Assembly: GCA_903847285.1 (NCBI GenBank)
Contig: CAINDH010000021.1
Coordinates: forward strand, 1-6,599
Source of the DNA: an uncultured Verrucomicrobia subdivision 3 bacterium
GTDB taxonomy: Bacteria > Verrucomicrobiota > Verrucomicrobiae > Limisphaerales > UBA11358
DNA: 6,599 nt
Direction of reading: 5' to 3'
Part shown: positions 1 through 5,788 of the stretch, one piece after another
Layout of the letters: every line of letters begins with the position of its first letter
Position numbering within the stretch: the stretch's first letter is position 1
The notes under the pieces: model-generated
Told to the model about the DNA's origin: nothing
Database searches by the model: none
Seen by the model: only the letters and a program-made list of their open reading frames with translations
Position numbers and translations under genes: made by a program

Positions 1-42
1 ACGCAGTGTCAGGTGACGGAAGCGTTCGTGTGCCAAGAAGTG

Positions 43-190
43 TCCACACCTCAAAGTGACCGCTGCGCGGTCAAGTCAAGCCGCAGCGCGGCTTGACCCA
101 CCTGGCCCAAGGGTGGAAGTGATCGCGCTGCGAAAAAACCGTCGCCGAGCGCAGCGGCAGGCGAAGGAATCTTTCACCAGCCAAAACGTA
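43..190. repeat. Repeat unit copy A (148 bp)
   Basis: First full copy of the unit. It contains a hairpin at 57-73 (stem TGACCGC, loop TGC), a 10-bp-stem hairpin at 75-97 (stem GTCAAGCCGC, loop AGC), a weak CCACC/GGTGG pairing at 98-116, a degraded TCGC-GCT-GCGA palindrome around 123-133, and a GTCGCC-type stem from 141. It is about 97% identical to the next copy, which points to recent duplication or gene conversion. Confidence 0.88.
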
Positions 191-337
191 TCCACACCTC
201 AAAGTGACCGCTGCGCGGTCAAGTCAAGCCGCAGCGCGGCTTGACCCACCTGGCCCAAGGGTGGAAGTTTTCGCGCTGCGAAAAACCGTCGCCGAGCGCA
301 GCGGCAGGTGGCGGAATCTTTCACCAGCCAAAACGTA
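191..337. repeat. Repeat unit copy B (147 bp)
   Basis: Second full copy. Hairpins match copy A: 205-221 (stem TGACCGC) and 223-245 (stem GTCAAGCCGC). Here the third palindrome at 268-284 is perfect (stem TTTTCGC, loop GCT). The GTCGCC stem starting at 288 pairs with GGTGGC, using two G-T pairs on the plus strand. Confidence 0.88.
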
Positions 338-408
338 TCCACGCCTCAAAGTGACCGCTGCGCGGTCAATGTCCGGTCGCAGCGCAACCGGACCTACCGC
401 CAATTTCA
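338..408. repeat. Repeat unit copy C, variant end fragment next to a gene stop
   Basis: Partial copy with hairpin 352-368 identical to the other copies. The second hairpin (371-393) has a different stem, GTCCGGTCGC, while keeping the 23-nt length and the AGC loop. The repeat then runs through a TTGAAATTGG-like sequence (minus-strand sense) that contains the TGA stop of the minus-strand gene at 408-406. The right-hand repeat has the same variant hairpin and a similar TTAAATTGG sequence, so this is probably the true outer boundary of the element. The gene's stop codon may have been donated by the repeat. Confidence 0.75.
371..393 (-). terminator. Hairpin 12 bases past the minus-strand gene stop
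   Basis: Read on the minus strand, a 10-bp stem with a 3-nt loop begins 12 bases after the TGA stop of the 406-1284 gene. One pair is a G-U wobble in that strand's RNA. A second hairpin (368-352) follows within 2 bases. No U-tract follows directly, so a classical intrinsic terminator is not shown. It could instead protect the 3' end of the mRNA or attenuate readthrough. Confidence 0.35.
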
Positions 409-1284
409 ATCCGCCTCAAGCGAAAGCTGGGCAGATGCGGCGGGCTCCGTTGTTTCCGACGTGGCGGCAACTTCCTTGGCAGGTTCAGCCGCCGGTGCGT
501 TTCCCCCATGCAAGCGCACGAGCGCGGGGCGCAGCACGCGACCTTGAAAACTCATGCCCGGCGCGAGCGTCTCGGCGATGACCGCATCCGCCGCCGGATT
601 TTCCACACCGTGCGCGCGGAATTTTTGCGCGTCGAACTTTTCTTCCGGCGCGGCACTGAAGGGCGTCACACCCACACGGCGCGCGGCATCGCGGCAAGCG
701 TTTTGGAAACTGCCAATCTGCTCGGCCAACTCCGGCTGACCGGAACGCACGGCGGCGGTGTGCAACGCAAAAATGTGATCCAGAATGCGCGCCACCACCT
801 GCAACCATTCACCTTCGGTGCGACGGAGTTTTTCCACTTCGAGCCGGAGCGCACCCTTCTCGGTGTCGTTGAGCTTCACCTGAAATTCGTTGAATTCCTG
901 AATCTCCGTGCTCATGCGCTCGGCGATTTCAGCAGCGGCGGCAACGGTCTTGTCGGTGTTGCCCCGCGTCGTTTCCTGCACGCGCGCCCACTGGTCGGTG
1001 GCGGCGGCGATCTGGGCAGAATATTTTTTCAGGTCATGCAACTGCTCGGCCACAGTGGTGACGGCGTTGACCTCAATCAATTTTTTCGTGGCGCGATAAT
1101 CGAGGATGAACGGCAGGCAGCCCAGCAGCGCACCGAGGGCCACGCAGCCGGTGGCAAGGCCAATCTGCAAATCAGTAATCGGATGCGCCGCTGAATAAAT
1201 CACGACGGCAGCAGCGGCGATTAAAACGGCGTTGGCGGCGAGAAACGGCCACTTGGGAATTTTCCATTCAGGAGCTTCGTGCAT
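406..1284 (-). CDS. Membrane-anchored coiled-coil protein with GrpE-like C-terminal domain
   Basis: Predicted protein of 292 aa. Residues about 12-32 and 40-61 are hydrophobic membrane segments. The positive charges before the first (KIPK) and after the second (RATKK) place both ends in the cytoplasm. Residues about 70-160 are charged and helix-forming, probably a coiled coil. Residues about 155-258 resemble the head of GrpE, the nucleotide-exchange factor for DnaK: a helical stretch is followed by GVTPF, a KFDAQKFRA motif near 216-224 (compare the FDP..HEA region of GrpE) and GRVLRPALVRL at 248-258 (compare the terminal RLLRPA.V.V strand). The tail (259-292) is Ala/Glu-rich and probably disordered. 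The GrpE resemblance is by eye and remote; a generic membrane coiled-coil protein is the alternative. The start is ATG at 1284-1282 with no visible Shine-Dalgarno. The gene is divergent from the lipid kinase. Its own role is unknown; delivering DnaK activity to the membrane is only a guess. Confidence 0.8.
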   Translation of the reverse strand: MHEAPEWKIPKWPFLAANAVLIAAAAVVIYSAAHPITDLQIGLATGCVALGALLGCLPFILDYRATKKLIEVNAVTTVAEQLHDLKKYSAQIAAATDQWARVQETTRGNTDKTVAAAAEIAERMSTEIQEFNEFQVKLNDTEKGALRLEVEKLRRTEGEWLQVVARILDHIFALHTAAVRSGQPELAEQIGSFQNACRDAARRVGVTPFSAAPEEKFDAQKFRAHGVENPAADAVIAETLAPGMSFQGRVLRPALVRLHGGNAPAAEPAKEVAATSETTEPAASAQLSLEAD

Positions 1285-1366
1285 AGCGGCAGTGTCCGAA
1301 AAATGTCGGCGGAGCGCAAGTCAGCGGCGCATTTCTCCTCGACTATCGCCGCAAAAAGAAAATCAT
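1285..1366. promoter_or_regulatory. Divergent intergenic region (probable back-to-back promoters)
   Basis: These 82 bp separate the starts of the minus-strand GrpE-like gene and the lipid kinase, so promoters for both probably lie here or just inside the opposing coding sequences. I see no convincing -35/-10 pair. The only notable composition is an A-rich run at 1352-1362 just before the kinase start. The call rests on gene arrangement alone. Confidence 0.3.
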
Positions 1367-2263
1367 TTGCGCGTGCGTATCTGCGTCATCTTCAATCCCG
1401 CCGCGCGTGGCAACAAAGCCCGGCGCTTTAAAAAATTCCTGAACGAGCTGTCGCAACAATGCGCACTCAAGGCCACCACCGGCCCGGGTGATGCCCGCCG
1501 CCTCGCGCACGCCGCGGTCGCCACGGGCTACGACATCATCGCCGCCGCCGGCGGTGACGGCACAGTGAACGAAGTCCTCAATGGCATCGGCGACGAACCG
1601 GATGGTTTCCAACGCGCGCGGCTAGGCGTGCTGCCGCTCGGCACAGTAAATGTTTTTGCGCGCGAATTAAAAATTCCCGCCAAGCTTGAACTCGCCTGGC
1701 AGACCTTGAAACGCGCCCGCGAAACGAAAATTGATCTTGGCCTGGCGGAGTTCACCGAAGATGGCCGGCCAGCCCAGCGCTATTTCATGCAGCTGGCCGG
1801 CGCGGGAATGGATGCCCGGGCGATTGAGCTCGTAAGCTGGAAATTAAAAAAGACCGCCGGACCGCTCGCCTACGTCATCGCCGGCTTGCAGGCACTGGCG
1901 GAAAAACAATCACCCGTGACCGTGCGCGCGGACGGAAAAAGTCTGGAAGGCGAACTGGCGCTGCTCGGCAACGGCAAACTCTACGGCGGGCCGTTTGAGA
2001 TTTTCCCCAACGCAGATTTAAGCAACGGCCTGTTGGAGGTGTGCGTGTTTCCTCGCGCCAACACGTCTTCGTTCCTCGGCCATGCCCCCAGCTTCATCTT
2101 CCGCCGGAAACTTGCCGAACATAAAATCCTCCGCCTGCGCGCCGGCAAAATCGAACTCACCAGCGCCACGCCCGCGGCGTTCGAACTGGATGGCGAATGG
2201 GTGGGCCAGTTGCCAGCCACATTTTCCGTGGCGCAGAAAAAGTTGCGCGTCATCGTTCCGTGA
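1367..2263 (+). CDS. Diacylglycerol/lipid kinase, YegS/DgkB family
   Basis: Soluble lipid kinase that would phosphorylate diacylglycerol or a related lipid at the inner face of the membrane using ATP. From a TTG start at 1367 it has 298 aa, the usual family length. The DAGK catalytic domain shows IFNPAARGNK (8-17), the nucleotide-binding AAAGGDGTVNEVLNG (59-73) and LPLGTVNVFAREL (89-101). The second, beta-rich domain shows LLGNGKLYGGPFEIFPNADL (199-218), an NGLLEV strand (220-225) and FELDGEW (272-278), ending in LRVIVP as in the family. The frame is open back to ATG 1232, but that start would overlap the divergent gene by 53 bp and add an unrelated N-terminal 45 residues, so I prefer TTG 1367 or GTG 1373. 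The substrate cannot be told from sequence: diacylglycerol kinase, sphingosine kinase-like and undecaprenol-type activities all occur in this superfamily. Confidence 0.9.
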   Translation: MRVRICVIFNPAARGNKARRFKKFLNELSQQCALKATTGPGDARRLAHAAVATGYDIIAAAGGDGTVNEVLNGIGDEPDGFQRARLGVLPLGTVNVFARELKIPAKLELAWQTLKRARETKIDLGLAEFTEDGRPAQRYFMQLAGAGMDARAIELVSWKLKKTAGPLAYVIAGLQALAEKQSPVTVRADGKSLEGELALLGNGKLYGGPFEIFPNADLSNGLLEVCVFPRANTSSFLGHAPSFIFRRKLAEHKILRLRAGKIELTSATPAAFELDGEWVGQLPATFSVAQKKLRVIVP

Positions 2264-2332
2264 CCGACTGGCCAGCTGCGTCAGCAAAACAATTCTTTTC
2301 ACAACGCACTCCGCACCTGCTAAAAATTCCAC

Positions 2333-3214
2333 GTGCAAGATTTGATTTCCAAAGCCGCCACGCTCCTCGAAGCGTTGCCTTACATCCAGAAATTCAGCGG
2401 CGAAATCTTTGTCGTGAAATACGGCGGCAGTTTCATGGACTCGCCCGACCAAGCCGTCCGCAACGGCGTGGCGCGCGATGTGGTGTTTCTGGAAGCTGTA
2501 GAGATCAATCCCGTCGTCGTCCACGGCGGCGGCAAAGCGATCACCCGCGCGATGGAAAAAGCCGGACTCAAAGCCAATTTCATCCAAGGCCAGCGCGTCA
2601 CCGACGAAGCCACGGTGCAAATCGTGGACGACGTTTTGTCGCGTGAGATCAATCCCGAAGTTGTCGCTACCATCAATTCACTCGGCGGACAGGCGGTGGG
2701 TTTTTCCGGCGCGGAGATTTTCAAATGCAAAAAGCTTTACCTCGACGACAAAGAAAATCCCGGCCAGAAGATTGACATAGGCTACGTCGGTGAAGTCATC
2801 GAAGTGAACGTCGCGCCGCTGAAAGAAGCCATCTGGTGCGGGCACACGCCGGTCATCAGTCCGACTGCGCGCGGCGAGGACGGCAAGATATACAACTGCA
2901 ATGCCGACGTCGCCGCCGCGATGTGCGCCATTGCGCTCAAGGCGAAACGCCTCGTGTTCATGAGCGATGTGCCCGGCTTGATGCGGGACTTCAAAGATCC
3001 ATCCACACTCATCGCCCATCTGCAGATTGACGAAGTTCCCGCGCTCAAAGCCGCCGGGATTGTCGACAAGGGCATGATTCCCAAAGTGGACAGTGCCGTA
3101 AACGCGATCAAATCCGGCGTGGAAAAAGTCTCCTTTGTGGACGGTCGCGTGCCGCACTCGGTGCTGATGGAAATCTTCACTGACCAAGGCGTGGGGACGG
3201 AAGTTGTCTTGTGA
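2333..3214 (+). CDS. argB: N-acetylglutamate kinase (arginine biosynthesis)
   Basis: Cytoplasmic amino-acid kinase that phosphorylates N-acetyl-L-glutamate with ATP, the second step of arginine biosynthesis. The 293 aa match the family length. Motifs are the ATP-binding KYGGS (29-33), the glycine-rich HGGGKAI (64-70), substrate-binding QGQRVT (85-90), IYNCNADVAAA (186-196), FMSDVPGL (209-216) and KGMIPKV (246-252). An N-terminal helix precedes the first strand (ATLLEALPYIQKF, 9-21), and the C-terminus reads HSVLMEIFTDQGVGTEV. Both are hallmarks of hexameric, arginine-feedback-inhibited enzymes such as those of Pseudomonas and Thermotoga, so end-product inhibition is likely (inference). The start is GTG at 2333 with no Shine-Dalgarno in the preceding TAAAAATTCCAC. 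The stop overlaps the start of the next gene by 4 bp (GTGA), which suggests co-translation. Confidence 0.97.
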   Translation: MQDLISKAATLLEALPYIQKFSGEIFVVKYGGSFMDSPDQAVRNGVARDVVFLEAVEINPVVVHGGGKAITRAMEKAGLKANFIQGQRVTDEATVQIVDDVLSREINPEVVATINSLGGQAVGFSGAEIFKCKKLYLDDKENPGQKIDIGYVGEVIEVNVAPLKEAIWCGHTPVISPTARGEDGKIYNCNADVAAAMCAIALKAKRLVFMSDVPGLMRDFKDPSTLIAHLQIDEVPALKAAGIVDKGMIPKVDSAVNAIKSGVEKVSFVDGRVPHSVLMEIFTDQGVGTEVVL

Positions 3215-4380
3215 AGATGTTCGAGCAATTCCTTTTGTTCGGCTTAGCCTTTTTCATCGCAGGCTGTCAGACCGAACCAAAGAACGTTGCCGAAGCCACT
3301 CCGAAGCCATCAGCCATCGTCGAAACGAACCTCGCGGTAGCACCGACGAAATCAGCAATTGTTTTCACCAACATTCCCCCAGGGCCCACAAATCCCGCGC
3401 CCGTTATTCCCCCCGCGTGGCTGGGCGTGCAGTTGTTCATCCAGAGCGATGCCGATGTGAATGCACTCGCAGCGTCATTGCCCAAGCTCGCCGCGCTAGG
3501 TGTGAACGCCGTCATCGTTGAAGTGGGCTACAGTTTTGATTTCAAATCGCACCCGAAACTTCGCCGCGGCAAGGGTGTTTCACGCGCCGCCGCCAAACAG
3601 CTTGCCGAGGTAGCGCGCACCAATGGTGTGCGGCTGATTCCTGAACTCGATTGCCTTGGCCATCAGTCGTTGAAGAAATCTGTTTTGCCGCTGCTCGCAC
3701 AATATCCTGAATTCACCGAGCCATCGCCGGCGAATCCCGACCTCAAGACCGATTACCTGAAGAACTGGTGTCCGAACGACGCGCGCATCAATCCAATCGT
3801 CTTTGATTTGATTGACGAGATCACCGAGGCGTTCGATGCGGATGCGTTCCACGTCGGCATGGATGAAATTTTCAATCTCGCTTCCGACAATTGCCCGCGC
3901 TGCAAAGGTCAAGACCCGGCAAAATTGTTTGCGAACGTTGTGAATGAATTTCACGCGCACATCGTCAGCGAAAAAAAGTTGGAGATGTTCATGTGGGGCG
4001 ACCGGCTGCTGGATGCGACAGCGATGCACTATTCCAAGTGGGAGGCCTCGCGCATCGGCACGGCGGGCGCGATTGGCCTGATCCCCACGAATATCGTCAT
4101 CTGCGATTGGCATTATGGTGCGCAGACGAATTATCCATCCGTGCCGTATTTCGCAGCGAAAGGTTTCCGCGTTTGGCCCGCCGGTTTTCGCCCCGTGGAG
4201 AACTGCAAAGGGCTGAGCGATTTCACCAAAGCACAACGAGCACTGAATCCACGCGTGGTCGGCTATCTCGCGACGACGTGGAGCGCAGGCAAGCCAGAAA
4301 CCATCGCTAATTTTCCACCGCTCATGGAAATCTCCAAAGATTGGAAAACAGCAACCGATTCCGCCACACTGCCGCGTTAA
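3211..4380 (+). CDS. GH20-family glycoside hydrolase lipoprotein (beta-hexosaminidase-like)
   Basis: Exported lipoprotein of 389 aa (GTG 3211) or 387 aa (ATG 3217). A short signal peptide ends in the lipobox FIAGC, placing the lipid-modified Cys at residue 19. A Pro/Thr-rich linker (20-68) follows. The catalytic barrel (about 70-380) shows ELDCLGHQ (145-152), NWCPND (185-190), the diagnostic HVGMDE (214-219) with the Asp218-Glu219 catalytic pair of GH20, MWGDR (261-265), CDWHYG (298-303) and TTWSAG (355-360). Family members remove terminal beta-linked N-acetylglucosamine or N-acetylgalactosamine from glycans, chitin fragments or peptidoglycan; the substrate here is not predictable. Cys228 and Cys231 (NCPRC) may form a disulfide or bind metal. 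The gene overlaps argB by 4 bp, although no functional link to arginine synthesis is evident. The catalytic residues look intact, so an active enzyme is expected. Confidence 0.88.
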   Translation: MKMFEQFLLFGLAFFIAGCQTEPKNVAEATPKPSAIVETNLAVAPTKSAIVFTNIPPGPTNPAPVIPPAWLGVQLFIQSDADVNALAASLPKLAALGVNAVIVEVGYSFDFKSHPKLRRGKGVSRAAAKQLAEVARTNGVRLIPELDCLGHQSLKKSVLPLLAQYPEFTEPSPANPDLKTDYLKNWCPNDARINPIVFDLIDEITEAFDADAFHVGMDEIFNLASDNCPRCKGQDPAKLFANVVNEFHAHIVSEKKLEMFMWGDRLLDATAMHYSKWEASRIGTAGAIGLIPTNIVICDWHYGAQTNYPSVPYFAAKGFRVWPAGFRPVENCKGLSDFTKAQRALNPRVVGYLATTWSAGKPETIANFPPLMEISKDWKTATDSATLPR

Positions 4381-4435
4381 ATTTGTCGCTGATTTTTTTT
4401 GCATTTGCCGCGCTTCGCCCTTAACTAATGCCCCG

Positions 4436-5719
4436 ATGAAAGAAATTGTTCCCGCGCCGCCCGCGATTGTGCGCAATGACTACGAGTCCATCCGCGAACT
4501 GTTCACGAAGAATGTCGTGCCCAGCTACGGACGCTTTGAACTCGTCCTGAGCCACGGCGCAGGCAGCAACGTTTTTGATGTCGCGGGCAAACGCTACCTC
4601 GACCTCGGCAGCGGCATTGCGGTGTGCTGTCTTGGCCACGCGCATCCCGCCATCACCGAGGCGCTCGTCGAGCAATCGAAGAAGCTGATTCACGTTTCCA
4701 ATCTCTATTTCACCGAGCCGCAGGGAAAACTCGCGGCGGAAATCGTCAAACGCATCGGCGCGGGGAAAGTTTTTTTCAGCAACAGTGGCGCAGAAGCTAA
4801 TGAAGGCTTGTTCAAGGCCGCGCGCAAGTTCGGCCATGACGAAGGGCGGTTTGAAATTTTGACGGCGGTGAATTCCTTTCACGGCCGCACGATGGCGGGC
4901 ATCGCGGCGACCGGTCAGGACAAAGTAAAAAAAGGTTTCGAGCCGATCATGCCCGGCTTCCGGCACATTCCCTACAACGACCTCGAGGCGATGCGCGCCG
5001 CGATTTCGCCCGCGACCGTTGCCATCATGATCGAAGGCGTGCAGGGCGAAGGCGGCGTTACGCCCGCCACGCCAGAATACCTGCTCGGCCTGCGCGCGTT
5101 GTGCGACGAGAAAAAATTGCTGCTGCTAATGGACGGCGTGCAGTGCGGCCATTATCGCACGGGGAAATTCCAGAGCTTTCAAAGAATTCTCGAAGGCGTT
5201 CCCGGTGGTGAGACATTTCTGCCCGACGGGCTTTCCATGGCGAAGTCGCTCGGCGGCGGCTTTCCCATCGGCGCGTTCTGGCTGCGCGAACCGTTTCAGG
5301 ATTTGCTCGGCGCCGGCACGCACGGCTCCACGTTTGGCGGCACACCGCTCGCCTGCGCGGTGGCGTTGCGCATTCTGGAAGTCATCGAAACGGAAAAACT
5401 CGCCGATGCCGCGCGCAAACTCGGCGCGTGGATGCAAAGCGAACTGGACCGGATGGCGAAAGATTATCCCGCAGTAGTGAAACGTTCGCGGGGCATCGGC
5501 TTCATGCTCGGCCTGGAGCTCGCGGAAAAAATTCCAGCGTTCGCCGCCAGCGACAAGACGCCCGCGATTCAATTCGTCAACCGCCTGCACGCGGCGGGCG
5601 TGCTGACCATTCCAGCGGGAACGCAGATTGTCCGGCTGCTGCCCTCGTTGAATTTGAAGCCGCAGGAAGCCGCGGAAGGCATTTCAAAAATTGAAGACGT
5701 AGTGAAGTCGCTGGTGTAG
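4436..5719 (+). CDS. argD: Class III PLP aminotransferase, probable acetylornithine transaminase
   Basis: PLP enzyme of 427 aa, about 25 residues longer than typical ArgD. It would convert N-acetylglutamate semialdehyde and glutamate to N-acetylornithine and 2-oxoglutarate, and in many bacteria ArgD also serves as succinyl-diaminopimelate transaminase. Visible motifs are FFSNSGAEANEGLFKAAR (113-130), SFHGRTMAG (147-155), IEGVQGEGG (199-207), MDGVQCG (232-238) with PLP-nitrogen Asp233 and Gln236, SMAKSLGGGFPIGA (267-280) with Schiff-base Lys270, GSTFGGTPLACAVA (297-310) and VRLLPSL (399-405). The usual DEVQ motif here reads DGVQ, and a short insertion (about 246-263) precedes the lysine motif. 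The ATG at 4436 has no Shine-Dalgarno. Its proximity to argB supports ArgD, but other class III activities (ornithine or 4-aminobutyrate transaminase) cannot be excluded by sequence alone. Confidence 0.88.
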   Translation: MKEIVPAPPAIVRNDYESIRELFTKNVVPSYGRFELVLSHGAGSNVFDVAGKRYLDLGSGIAVCCLGHAHPAITEALVEQSKKLIHVSNLYFTEPQGKLAAEIVKRIGAGKVFFSNSGAEANEGLFKAARKFGHDEGRFEILTAVNSFHGRTMAGIAATGQDKVKKGFEPIMPGFRHIPYNDLEAMRAAISPATVAIMIEGVQGEGGVTPATPEYLLGLRALCDEKKLLLLMDGVQCGHYRTGKFQSFQRILEGVPGGETFLPDGLSMAKSLGGGFPIGAFWLREPFQDLLGAGTHGSTFGGTPLACAVALRILEVIETEKLADAARKLGAWMQSELDRMAKDYPAVVKRSRGIGFMLGLELAEKIPAFAASDKTPAIQFVNRLHAAGVLTIPAGTQIVRLLPSLNLKPQEAAEGISKIEDVVKSLV

Positions 5720-5723
5720 CGTA

Positions 5724-5788
5724 GCGGCGTCCCGGCAGAGCGCCGCAAACCAATCAAAATGAATGGCGGCTCTCTGCCGAGTAGCCGC
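5724..5788. repeat. Paired inverted-repeat element with complementary loops
   Basis: Two hairpins lie 4 bases past the argD stop. The first is 5724-5746 (stem GCGGCG, 11-nt loop). The second is 5765-5789 (stem GGCGGCT, 11-nt loop). Their loops contain CGGCAGAG (5733-5740) and CTCTGCCG (5772-5779), which are perfect reverse complements. The two 23-nt arms (5724-5746 and 5766-5788) are also reverse complementary to each other at 19 of 23 positions around an AT-rich spacer. The DNA or RNA could therefore form two small hairpins, a loop-loop contact, or one long hairpin. The spacer and second arm contain the ATG used as the glycosylase start. It looks like a mobile palindromic intergenic element distinct from the 147 bp family. 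Confidence 0.75.

Larger units (their letters stand above)
1..405. repeat. Tandem array of ~147 bp hairpin-rich intergenic repeat (left array)
   Basis: This gene-free stretch is built from head-to-tail copies of one repeat unit. Taking the phrase TCCACACCTC as reference, copies begin at 43, 191 and 338 (spacing 148 and 147 bp). Positions 1-42 look like the diverged end of a further unit, so the array probably extends beyond the window. Copies 43-190 and 191-337 differ by about five substitutions and one A insertion. The copy at 338 follows the consensus only for its first part, then carries a different second stem and ends at the neighbouring gene's stop. Each full unit contains several short perfect or near-perfect palindromes with 3-nt loops. 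Open frames across it, such as one beginning MTAARSSQAA that recurs in both copies, are by-products of the repeat and I do not call them genes. The array resembles REP/BIME-like intergenic elements in style, but I do not recognise it as a named family. Confidence 0.9.

Noticed and set aside
1..405. CRISPR array
   Set aside because: The period is about 148 bp with near-identical sequence throughout; there are no short constant repeats separated by unique spacers and no cas genes.
56..581. Plus-strand open frames beginning MTAARSSQAA in two repeat copies, possible small duplicated proteins
   Set aside because: They follow the palindromic repeat, switch frame between copies because the period is 148 then 147, have no ribosome binding site, and show arginine/alanine-rich low-information composition.
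508..1194. Long plus-strand open frame opposite the GrpE-like gene
   Set aside because: Antisense shadow of a GC-rich gene; the minus-strand product has membrane segments and coherent domain structure while this one shows none.
2264..2332. Promoter before argB (TTTTCA with TAAAAA)
   Set aside because: Spacing is 19 bp and the hexamers are weak; it may still be a promoter region but the sequence does not support a specific site.
4381..4435. Promoter or terminator in the gap before argD (T-run at 4393-4400, TTGCAT and TAACTA 17 bp apart)
   Set aside because: The -35 and -10 matches to consensus are poor and no stem precedes the T-run.
3580..4476. 298-codon minus-strand open frame opposite the GH20 gene and the argD start
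   Set aside because: The plus strand carries clear GH20 and aminotransferase motifs; the antisense product has no recognisable motif.
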